Source of the DNA: an uncultured Aquimarina sp.
Lineage (GTDB): Bacteria; Bacteroidota; Bacteroidia; Flavobacteriales; Flavobacteriaceae
DNA length: 49,919 bases
NCBI GenBank assembly: GCA_947495425.1
Contig: CANLYR010000035.1
Location: 1-49,919 of the forward strand
Reading direction: 5' to 3'
Positions within the stretch are counted from its first letter, which is position 1. Each line of letters opens with the position of its first letter. The notes beneath the pieces are model-generated. The model worked only from the letters and a program-made list of their open reading frames with translations. It did no database searches and was not told where the DNA came from. This document shows, one piece after another, positions 42,820-49,919 of this stretch. Both the position numbers and the translations under genes were made by a program.

Positions 42820-43536
42820 TTAATTTCTTACTTTATATCGTCCGGACTTTTCATCAAACAAAATCAAATCTTCGGGAAATAAAGATGAAAAAGCCCGACA
42901 TTGCACTAATTCTTTTGGTCTTCCGAACTCGAATCCATCTTGATTCATAACAATCATCTTGTCACACAGTTGTATGGCGAAGTCAATCTCATGGGTAGAG
43001 AATAGTATTGTTTTTTTGGTTTCGAAAGCTAGCCGTTTTAAGAGCTTTAAAATATAGGCCTTATGATAAATATCTAAATGAGTGGTAGGTTCATCTAGCA
43101 TGATAAAAGGAGTGTCCTGGGCTATGGCACGTGCAATGAGCACCTTTTGTAGCTGCCCATCACTAAGCTCAAAACATCTTTTGGTTAGTAAAGCTGTAAT
43201 ATGAGTCACTTCGATGGCTTTGTGTACTTTGTCGATATCCTCTTCAGACATTTTGCCGACCCAATTGGTATATGGTTGTCTTCCTAAAGCTACTAATTCA
43301 TAGACCGTAAGGTTTTTTGAGGCAATCTGCTCGGTTAGCACAATACTTAATTGTGCGGCTAGTTCAATAGCTTTATATGAAGATAGTTTTTTGTCAGATA
43401 AAAACACATCTCCGTGTAGTGCAGGTTGCACATGGGATAATGTGCGAAGCAAAGTAGATTTTCCTATTCCGTTTGCACCTACCAGACCTATGAGTTCTCC
43501 TTCATGCAGTTTTAGGTTAATGTCTGCAGCTACCAC
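42820..43536 (-). CDS. FecE/BtuD-type ABC transporter ATPase (start codon unclear)
   Basis: ATPase of an iron-siderophore/B12-type importer, 238 aa from the GTG at 43536. Seen: Walker A GLVGANGIGKSTLLRTLSHV, the signature CFELSDGQLQKVLIARAIAQ, Walker B FIMLDEPTTHLD and H-loop LFSTHEIDFA. The reading frame continues upstream of the GTG with clear homology (LKTEDLSIGYRTKKKLHV), including the A-loop Tyr. Yet no ATG, GTG or TTG occurs in frame between the stop at 43711 and that GTG. ATA (43593 or 43620) would be the best placed non-standard start. No permease or binding-protein gene is adjacent. Confidence 0.82.
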   Translation of the reverse strand: MVAADINLKLHEGELIGLVGANGIGKSTLLRTLSHVQPALHGDVFLSDKKLSSYKAIELAAQLSIVLTEQIASKNLTVYELVALGRQPYTNWVGKMSEEDIDKVHKAIEVTHITALLTKRCFELSDGQLQKVLIARAIAQDTPFIMLDEPTTHLDIYHKAYILKLLKRLAFETKKTILFSTHEIDFAIQLCDKMIVMNQDGFEFGRPKELVQCRAFSSLFPEDLILFDEKSGRYKVRN

Positions 43537-43646
43537 ATGTAGTTTTTTTTTAGTGCGGTAACCAATAGAAAGGTCTTCAGTCTTGAGTACTATATTTAGG
43601 CTTTCAAATTCGATAGGTATAGCTTTATTTAGGGGTTTTAGTTTTC

Positions 43647-43654
43647 CAAATATA
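43647..43654 (-). promoter_or_regulatory. -7 element of the FecE-type ATPase gene
   Basis: Minus-strand TATATTTG, a perfect match. No TTTG lies 19 bases upstream. Transcription would start near 43640, upstream of the conserved N-terminal coding region, which argues that the missing N-terminus is translated. Confidence 0.45.
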
Positions 43655-43746
43655 GAGATTAGAAATATAATGTGGGGTGATATTATGAAGTTATAAGTTA
43701 TATTGTTTGTTTAATTTTTTGAAATACTCAATACAAGAGTAATGTG

Positions 43747-46146
43747 TTAAGAGATTTTTCTGTATTTCCTTTTTCGTATGAATGAAAACAAAAACCCAAA
43801 TATTCCCAAAATAACCAATGGTATGACGATGTTAATTACTTGCCAAAATGTTTTATTGGCAACAACCTGATCAATGTCTAAAAATGGAATATTGATTTCT
43901 TTGCCTCGTACTTCAATAAGACCAGAATCATCCAGCATATAGTTTATAGCATTTAATAAAAACTCTTTGTTCCCATACTTTATATTCATGTACGGGTCAA
44001 AACCCAATTCTAGAGGTTGCCCTTTACGGGTATTGTTTTTAATGACATCGCCATCTGCAATAACAATCATTCTTGTAGTGCTACTCGTATCTTTATTTTT
44101 TTGAATTTTTACAGGTTTTACTCGGTCTTTGTATGTAGATTTAAAATTTCCTTCTAATAAAACGGCTAGATTTTGTGGTCCTTCTGTATAACTTCCGATA
44201 TCTGGTTTCTTTCGAATTATATTTTCGAGCCTAATCTCTTTAGGCACACCTTCAGTTTTAGATTTTTCTGAACTTGTGAGTAAGATAGTTTTCTTTACCT
44301 TGTTTTTTAGTGTATCTATCTGATTAGAAAATTCAAACTTTACAGATTCTATATTTTTTACGATGGGATGGTTACTATTCGTTTTGGTCAGCGATTTATA
44401 AATCCATGGATATGGTGTAAATTGAGTATCATTGCCTTCTCCAGAAGCTAAAACCAAGGGCGCAGAGTACAGATCATTTACCAAAACAGGATTAACTCTT
44501 ACACCATATGAAAATAATACATCTCCTAATCTGAGATCTTGCATCAATGCAACCGTAGCACCTTCGGGGTTCATCAGACTATCAATTTCTATAGTCACAG
44601 ATTCTAATAGCCAAAGCGATTTTCCTCCGTTCATGATGAATTGGTCCAACACATATTTTTCTTTTTCTGAGAAAGCTTGTGTTGGTTTTGCATTGATTAT
44701 CATATCAAACTTTTGCAAGTCTTGTAATGTTTTTTGAGGATTTGTAGCTACTGAGTCTAATGTAAAAGCGCCTACAAAATAATAATCTTGTAGGGTTTTA
44801 ATAAAATCGGCAATTTTAATATCGGGCAATTGTCCATTGCCTTTTAGTACTGCAATTTTCTGTTTTTTAGGATGTAACAATTTGGTTAATCCATCTGCAA
44901 AAACATATTCTAATTGTTGTATAGAATTGTTAACACGCTCTTTAGAAGTGGCTCCAATAGTATTCTTGACCAGAGGCACCTTTACACTTCGGTTTTGATA
45001 ACTTAAGATTGCCCACGGCACAATAGTTTCGATCTCCGTCTTTCCATTTTCTTGTACACTTACCTCCATAGGGGTAAGTCCAAATTGCTGTAATTGATTG
45101 ATCGTTTCAGATCGTAGACCTTCTTCTTCTAGCGGATTTGTGAAAATGTATTGAATATTAGCATTTATCGTATTGAATTCTTCTAATATTTGCTTGGTTT
45201 CTGTTTGTAAACGTCTAAATTCTGAAGGAAAATCGCCTTCTAATAATACATCAATTACTATAGGTGCAGCAGCTTCTGAGATTAGCGCTTCTGTTGCTTC
45301 AGAGAGTGTAAAACGCTTGTCCTGAGTGAGATCAAAACGAGTATAGTTATTATCTCCAAATATATTAATAACAATTACTGATAATGTTAGTATAAGGATA
45401 GGTTTGATTTTCTGTTTCAACGCTCCTTTTTTTAAAGATACAATGGCAAAGGCAACAAAGAAAAGGATAATACTCAAAAAATAGAAAATATCTCTTGTGT
45501 CGATAATACCTTGGCTCATGCGTTCATAATGCAATTGCATTCCTAGTTGTTCAAAAAGATGAGTACTTGCTCCTGTAAAATCATAACTGGCAAGCCCGTT
45601 AAATCCAAAATAAAATATAAAACAGAGTACTATAGCAATCAAAAAAGCTACGATTTGGTTATCAGTTATAGAAGAAGAAAAGACACCTATAGCTGTATAT
45701 GAAGCAGCAAGTAATAGAAGTACACAATAGGATCCGATTGTGCTGCCGATGTCTAGATTTCCAACTGGATTTCCCAAAAGGTAAATCGTAACTACATAAG
45801 AAATACTAGGAAGTAGCGCTATACATATAAGTGATAGGCTGCCTAAGTATTTCCCTAAAATTAAGTGCCATTTTTTTATAGGCTTTGTCAATAGTAATTC
45901 TAGGGTTCCTTGTTTTTTTTCCTCGGCAATGCTTCGCATCGTCACAGCCGGAACCAAAAGAAGCAAAATCCATGGTGCTATTCGAAAAAAAGGAGCAAGG
46001 TCTGCAAATCCGCTGTCTGGGATATTAAACTCTCCTTTGAATACCCAAAGAAAAAGACCATTGAGAATCAAAAATATGGCAATAACTAAGTATCCTACAG
46101 CAGAGGAAAAAAAGGTGTTGATTTCTTTTTGTATTAATGCAAACAT
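43747..46146 (-). CDS. gldFG: Fused gliding-motility ABC proteins GldF-GldG
   Basis: A 799-aa protein that joins two normally separate gliding proteins. Residues 1-238 are the GldF permease: six helices with VTMRSIAEEKKQGTLELLLT. Residues 243-799 are GldG: a membrane helix, FDLTQDKRFTLSEAT, the long substrate-binding-like periplasmic domain and a C-terminal helix (VINIVIPLVILGIFGFLFSF). F. johnsoniae GldF and GldG have 242 and 561 aa. They act with the ATPase GldA, not seen here, in gliding. The junction codons TTA AAA AAA GGA GCG TTG contain an A7 run; one A fewer gives ...KKER-stop with TTG as the gldG start. It may be a true fusion, an indel, or slippage. Confidence 0.85.
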   Translation of the reverse strand: MFALIQKEINTFFSSAVGYLVIAIFLILNGLFLWVFKGEFNIPDSGFADLAPFFRIAPWILLLLVPAVTMRSIAEEKKQGTLELLLTKPIKKWHLILGKYLGSLSLICIALLPSISYVVTIYLLGNPVGNLDIGSTIGSYCVLLLLAASYTAIGVFSSSITDNQIVAFLIAIVLCFIFYFGFNGLASYDFTGASTHLFEQLGMQLHYERMSQGIIDTRDIFYFLSIILFFVAFAIVSLKKGALKQKIKPILILTLSVIVINIFGDNNYTRFDLTQDKRFTLSEATEALISEAAAPIVIDVLLEGDFPSEFRRLQTETKQILEEFNTINANIQYIFTNPLEEEGLRSETINQLQQFGLTPMEVSVQENGKTEIETIVPWAILSYQNRSVKVPLVKNTIGATSKERVNNSIQQLEYVFADGLTKLLHPKKQKIAVLKGNGQLPDIKIADFIKTLQDYYFVGAFTLDSVATNPQKTLQDLQKFDMIINAKPTQAFSEKEKYVLDQFIMNGGKSLWLLESVTIEIDSLMNPEGATVALMQDLRLGDVLFSYGVRVNPVLVNDLYSAPLVLASGEGNDTQFTPYPWIYKSLTKTNSNHPIVKNIESVKFEFSNQIDTLKNKVKKTILLTSSEKSKTEGVPKEIRLENIIRKKPDIGSYTEGPQNLAVLLEGNFKSTYKDRVKPVKIQKNKDTSSTTRMIVIADGDVIKNNTRKGQPLELGFDPYMNIKYGNKEFLLNAINYMLDDSGLIEVRGKEINIPFLDIDQVVANKTFWQVINIVIPLVILGIFGFLFSFIRKRKYRKIS

Positions 46147-46192
46147 TTTTTTTAATTATGAGTTATGAATGGGTAGCGGCTAAATTCTGAAC

Positions 46193-46492
46193 TTATAAAT
46201 CCGGACTCCAAACTTGTTCAACACTCCAGGCCTCAGGCTTTTGATTAAACTTATTTTTTGTATTCGCCCAAACCCCTTTGAATAACGCAGAGTTTCTGTA
46301 GTTATTGAGGTGTTTTTCAGATTCCCAATGGCTATACGTAAAAAATTGATTCGGTTGATTGATATCTCTTAGTAGTTCTACATGACTGCAACCTTCAAAA
46401 TTTTGGATTTTATCTTTGTTTTGTTCAAAGACAGCTATAAAAGCATTTACTTGACTAGGATCAAATCCCATTTTCACTATTCTTTTAATCAT
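46193..46492 (-). CDS. Antibiotic-biosynthesis-monooxygenase-domain protein
   Basis: A 99-aa ABM-fold protein (ferredoxin-like dimer). Seen: a first strand MIKRIVKMGFDPSQVNAFIA, the helix VFEQNKDKIQNFEGCSHVEL, LLRDINQPNQFFTYSHWESE and the ending KHLNNYRNSALFKGVWANTK. Family members are small quinol monooxygenases or heme-degrading enzymes, and many have no known reaction. It lies 46 bases upstream of gldFG on the same strand. Confidence 0.82.
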   Translation of the reverse strand: MIKRIVKMGFDPSQVNAFIAVFEQNKDKIQNFEGCSHVELLRDINQPNQFFTYSHWESEKHLNNYRNSALFKGVWANTKNKFNQKPEAWSVEQVWSPDL

Positions 46493-46683
46493 TGTTTACA
46501 TTTCAAAGTAGCTAAGTTACAAAGTTTCATAGTCACAACGTTTAAAATTTTATTATGGATTGTATTAGTAGTTTTTGGGTTTTGTATACATTGGAAATGA
46601 TATAATGAATAATCTGCTTGAGTACTTAAATTGATCTACTTATGTTGCTTAAGCTTGTAATTGTTCGTTCCATACATTGTAAA

Positions 46684-47514
46684 CTATTCAAAACTAATAC
46701 TTACGGTATCTCGGTAATACAAACCAAAGAGGCTTGAAGCACCACCTACGGTTCTTGGGTTACTTTTATAGATCGCTAATTCTAAGTATCCCGAAGAATT
46801 AAAAATAGCTAGTTTTTTTCCATCTTCTTCACGTTTATTTTTTTCAATTTCAAAATTAATGGCATCACTATATCGCTCATAAATATTTTCGAAAACGGCA
46901 GTACGTGCTGTAATTTTAAATTTTCGACCTTTTCCAACCTCTTCAAAAAGTTTACGAGTGATGTTAGTAATCAAGTTCCCGTAGTTATCGATATAAATAA
47001 TGCTTCCTACGATTTGTTTATTGCCAACATTGGCAATAGGAGTGACTCCTTTGATGGTCTTAATTTCGGAGATAGTCTTACCAATCACATCTAGCGTTCC
47101 TCCTCGTGCAATGTGGCAGGCTACCGTTACAAAAACATCAAGCACAGGAAAATTTGAAACTATAGTATCATGAATATTAATTTCGACAATCTGCTTTGGA
47201 TTAAACTCAGAAGTGATTAAGCATACGATGCCATTGTTGGCACAAATAAAATAATGTCCATCTAATGCTACAGCTATGTGTTTGTTTTCGGGATTGAGTT
47301 CACTATCTATTCCTATGATATGTATAGTGCCTTTGGGGAAGCTTTTATAAGCGTTTTGTATAATGTAAGCCGCTTCAGTGATATGAAAAGGAGAGATCTC
47401 ATGTGATATATCAACAACCTTAACCTCTGGAAGTTCACTGTATATTGCTCCTTTAACAGCAGATACAAAATGATCTTTGATTCCAAAATCTGTGGTTAAA
47501 GTAATAATTGGCAT
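46684..47514 (-). CDS. S-adenosyl-L-methionine hydrolase (DUF62/SAM hydroxide adenosyltransferase)
   Basis: A 276-aa protein of the fluorinase/chlorinase-like family. Seen: the N-terminal ITLTTDFGIKDHFVSAVKGA, VVDISHEISPFHITEAAYII, and a C-terminal beta-barrel domain with VGSIIYIDNYGNLITNITRK. Nearly all bacterial members hydrolyse SAM to adenosine and methionine; there is no sign here of the fluorinase-specific loop. The start MPIITLTTDFG at 47514 is used; an ATG two codons earlier (47520) is possible. Confidence 0.87.
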   Translation of the reverse strand: MPIITLTTDFGIKDHFVSAVKGAIYSELPEVKVVDISHEISPFHITEAAYIIQNAYKSFPKGTIHIIGIDSELNPENKHIAVALDGHYFICANNGIVCLITSEFNPKQIVEINIHDTIVSNFPVLDVFVTVACHIARGGTLDVIGKTISEIKTIKGVTPIANVGNKQIVGSIIYIDNYGNLITNITRKLFEEVGKGRKFKITARTAVFENIYERYSDAINFEIEKNKREEDGKKLAIFNSSGYLELAIYKSNPRTVGGASSLFGLYYRDTVSISFE

Positions 47515-47763
47515 GTACAAGAATTGTTAATATTTTTTAGCTGTAGGCGCTTAAAAATATGTAAATTTGTTTTGAAGTTTAAAATCTTTTTTTGTGCTAC
47601 AAAATACGAATGAGATCTTTTTTACTAATCTAATTTTTGTGATAGTATAAATAGCTAGATCCGTTTTAAATATTATTTTGTTTCCCCTGCAAAAGACTTA
47701 AAACTACTAAGGAACAAACTTAGTCAATCCTTGAAAAAAATCATACTAAAACTTGTATAGCTT

Positions 47764-48720
47764 TTGAACGAACTTATCATTGAACTAACAGAAATTAATC
47801 CGAGAGAATTTTTCGGACTTCAGAATAGCAATATTCAATTATTAAAAAAATACTTTCCTAAGTTAAAAATTGTAGCCAGAGGCAGTAAATTGAAAGTGTA
47901 TGGAGACGAAGATATGCTCGAAGAGTTTGATTTGCGTCTTAATATGTTGCTTGATCATTTTGCCAAATACAATAAGCTTGATGAAAATGTAATCGAGAGG
48001 GTACTTACTAGTGAAAGTAAAGAAGATTATGAAACTTCGGCTACCAGTGGAGAGGCGTTGTTGCATGGTGTTGGAGGAAAGTTAATCAAGCCACAGACAG
48101 CAAATCAGCGTAAACTTGTAGAATCTTCTTATACGCATGATATGGTTTTTGCGATCGGCCCTGCCGGTACCGGAAAAACATATACAGGTGTTGCACTTGC
48201 CGTGAAAGCTCTAAAAGAGAAACAGGTAAGACGAATTATTCTTACTCGTCCCGCTGTAGAAGCAGGGGAGAATCTTGGGTTTTTACCAGGTGATCTTAAA
48301 GAAAAACTAGACCCTTATATGCAACCTTTGTATGATGCTTTGCGTGATATGATTCCAGCTGAAAAGCTAGATAGTTTTATCGAAAAAGGGGTGATACAAA
48401 TAGCACCAATGGCTTTTATGCGCGGTAGAACCTTGGATAATGCCTTTGTAATTCTTGATGAAGCACAAAATACGACTCATGCACAAATGAAAATGTTTCT
48501 AACCCGAATGGGGAAAAATGCAAAATTTATAATTACCGGTGATCCAGGACAAATTGATTTACCCAGAAGAGTTACATCGGGCCTCAAAGAAGCATTATTA
48601 GTACTAAAAAATGTACAAGGAATCGGTATGATTTATCTCGATGATAAAGATGTTATCCGTCATAAACTGGTTAAAAAGGTAATTGCTGCGTACAAAGAAA
48701 TAGAAAATAGAAATGGATGA
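47764..48720 (+). CDS. phoH: PhoH-family ATPase
   Basis: A 318-aa P-loop protein of the PhoH/YbeZ type. Seen: an N-terminal KH-like region (IELTEINPREFFGLQNSNIQ), Walker A FAIGPAGTGKTYTGVALAVK, RPAVEAGENLGFLPGDLKEK, Walker B AFVILDEAQNTTHAQMKMFL and the C-terminal ITGDPGQIDLP. It is thought to act in RNA metabolism with YbeY. The start is TTG at 47764: an in-frame TAG lies two codons upstream and the N-terminus matches homologues directly, so no ATG can serve. The 243 bases upstream are AT-rich and hold the divergent SAM-hydrolase promoter, with a TAAATTTG on the plus strand at 47562-47569. Confidence 0.93.
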   Translation: MNELIIELTEINPREFFGLQNSNIQLLKKYFPKLKIVARGSKLKVYGDEDMLEEFDLRLNMLLDHFAKYNKLDENVIERVLTSESKEDYETSATSGEALLHGVGGKLIKPQTANQRKLVESSYTHDMVFAIGPAGTGKTYTGVALAVKALKEKQVRRIILTRPAVEAGENLGFLPGDLKEKLDPYMQPLYDALRDMIPAEKLDSFIEKGVIQIAPMAFMRGRTLDNAFVILDEAQNTTHAQMKMFLTRMGKNAKFIITGDPGQIDLPRRVTSGLKEALLVLKNVQGIGMIYLDDKDVIRHKLVKKVIAAYKEIENRNG

Positions 48721-48836
48721 TTTAGTTTAACTAAGGTGCGTGGTAAGTTGATACATGACAAGAAACCTTTGTATTCAACCCTACGAAACTTTTATGCTCC
48801 AAATATTCTTATATTCAAACAATCATATAATACCAA

Positions 48837-49784
48837 ATGAATACAATAGTAGATACGAATTATAACTTTCCTAATCAAAAATCAGTATATAAAGGAAAAG
48901 TACGGGAGGTATATAATATTAATGATGATTTGTTGGTGATGATTGCAACAGATCGTTTGTCTGCGTTTGATGTCGTAATGCCCAGAGGAATTCCGTTCAA
49001 AGGTCAGATTTTGAATCAAATAGCCACCAAAATGATGAAGGCCACAGAAGATATAGTACCAAATTGGCTCATCAATACTCCCGATCCTAACGTAGCCGTA
49101 GGGCATCTTTGTACCCCTTTTAAGGTCGAAATGGTGATTAGAGGATATCTATCCGGGCACGCTGCTCGAGAGTATAAAGTTGGAAAGCGCATGTTGTGTG
49201 GTATTGCGATGCCTTATGGAATGAAAGAAAATGATAAATTTTCAAAACCTATTATTACACCTTCTACCAAAGCAGATAATGGAGAACATGACGAAGATAT
49301 TTCCCGTGAAGAAATACTATCCAAAGGCATAGTTTCTGAAGAAGATTATATCGTGCTAGAAGCGTATACTCATAAACTTTTTCAAAGAGGAACAGAGATC
49401 GCAGCAGAGCGTGGATTAATTTTGGTAGATACCAAATATGAATTTGGTAAAACTAAAGATGGGGAGATTGTATTGATTGATGAGATCCATACTCCTGACT
49501 CCTCACGTTATTTTTATGCTGAAGGATATACTGATAGACAACAAAAAGGAGAATCACAGAAGCAATTGTCTAAAGAATTTGTAAGACAATGGTTAATCAG
49601 TAAAGGTTTTCAAGGTAAAGAAGGGCAACAAATTCCTGAAATGGACGACGAATATATAAAATCTGTATCTGATCGATATATAGAGCTTTATGAAAATATT
49701 ACAGGAGAACGATTTGTAAAAGCTGATGTTTCTGAAGTAGCGAAAAGAATTGAAAAAAATATACTCACTTATCTAAATCGCTAG
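48837..49784 (+). CDS. purC: Phosphoribosylaminoimidazole-succinocarboxamide synthase
   Basis: SAICAR synthetase, 315 aa, joining CAIR and aspartate with ATP in purine synthesis. Seen: the N-terminal [60 protein letters not shown], and the ATP site [20 protein letters not shown]. The length agrees with the eukaryote-like long form of Bacteroidota. It follows phoH by about 115 bases on the same strand; a shared transcript is possible but not proven. Confidence 0.95.
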   Translation: MNTIVDTNYNFPNQKSVYKGKVREVYNINDDLLVMIATDRLSAFDVVMPRGIPFKGQILNQIATKMMKATEDIVPNWLINTPDPNVAVGHLCTPFKVEMVIRGYLSGHAAREYKVGKRMLCGIAMPYGMKENDKFSKPIITPSTKADNGEHDEDISREEILSKGIVSEEDYIVLEAYTHKLFQRGTEIAAERGLILVDTKYEFGKTKDGEIVLIDEIHTPDSSRYFYAEGYTDRQQKGESQKQLSKEFVRQWLISKGFQGKEGQQIPEMDDEYIKSVSDRYIELYENITGERFVKADVSEVAKRIEKNILTYLNR

Positions 49785-49919
49785 ACTTACTTAGTCTATA
49801 TTTGGATTTTTTAAGTTCATTTTTTCGCATGGGCATCTTATCTAGGCACCTTCATAAAACACGAAAACTCTTGTAAATATGAGGGTTTTGTTGTATATTT
49901 AAGTATAATAAAACCCCGA
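49785..49919. other. Downstream of purC
   Basis: AT-rich end of the window. A plus-strand TATATTTG at 49797-49804 may be the -7 element of the next gene, outside the window, or chance. A weak AAAAC-rich stem with T-run near 49860-49890 could end purC, but the pairing is imperfect. Confidence 0.3.

Noticed and set aside
44432..44737. 101-codon plus-strand frame opposite gldFG
   Set aside because: Antisense shadow in a region where the GldG protein is clearly coding.
1..49919. tRNA or rRNA genes, transposases, phage genes, toxin-antitoxin or restriction systems
   Set aside because: None seen on either strand. The window is chromosomal housekeeping DNA apart from the sRNA array.

Overview
This window looks like a chromosomal segment of a marine-type flavobacterium (phylum Bacteroidota, family Flavobacteriaceae, possibly near Aquimarina; the genus is a guess). 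The reasons are: low GC; promoters of the Bacteroidota form TTTG-N19-TAnnTTTG; lipoproteins with acidic 'CGSDDE' or 'CSSDDN' tails; gliding-motility GldF/GldG homologues; GlmU-family, DUF4199 and DUF4136 proteins; and PurL, CarB and MtaB proteins of flavobacterial type. Most of the DNA is ordinary chromosome. There are no insertion sequences, phage genes, CRISPR arrays, tRNAs or rRNAs that I can see.

Layout. 1-8.4 kb: a fatty-acid beta-oxidation block on the minus strand. It holds a MarR regulator, then fadN, fadA and fadE in the Bacillus fadNAE order, with a separate acyl-CoA synthetase (fadD). A shared palindromic site lies upstream of both marR and fadD. 8.4-15.7 kb: a DUF4136 lipoprotein, purL, an RsmB-type rRNA methyltransferase and a BNR-repeat lipoprotein. 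15.8-17.3 kb: an operon of ECF sigma factor, putative anti-sigma protein and Spy-like periplasmic protein. 17.4-18.6 kb: four tandem copies of a small-RNA gene of about 130 nt, each with its own promoter and terminator. This is the most striking item in the window. 18.6-24.3 kb: an ABC exporter, phosphohexomutase, glycosyltransferase, DUF4199 protein and ribosomal protein L31. 24.5-33.5 kb: GlmU-like protein, peptide-binding lipoprotein, MtaB tRNA methylthiotransferase, GNAT-like protein, hydrolase, lytic transglycosylase, small TauE-like protein, thioredoxin-fold protein, TPR membrane protein and ribosomal protein L34. 33.6-41.5 kb: carB, a small secreted protein, a c-type cytochrome lipoprotein and a five-gene minus-strand cluster headed by rmuC. 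41.6-49.8 kb: a lipoprotein, a FecE-type ATPase with no ordinary start codon, a fused GldF-GldG protein, an ABM-domain protein, SAM hydrolase, PhoH and purC.

The sRNA array (17441-18583) consists of four units at 293-295 bp spacing. Each has TTTG-N19-TATCTTTA, a transcribed core that is nearly invariant, two hairpins with C-rich loops, and a GAGA-loop terminator. The flanks have diverged while the core has not, so the RNA (or a 13-codon ORF inside it) appears to be under selection. Other points to check are the MarR operators, the A7 run exactly at the GldF/GldG junction, the missing start codon of the FecE-type ATPase, and a thioredoxin-like protein that lacks its second active-site cysteine.
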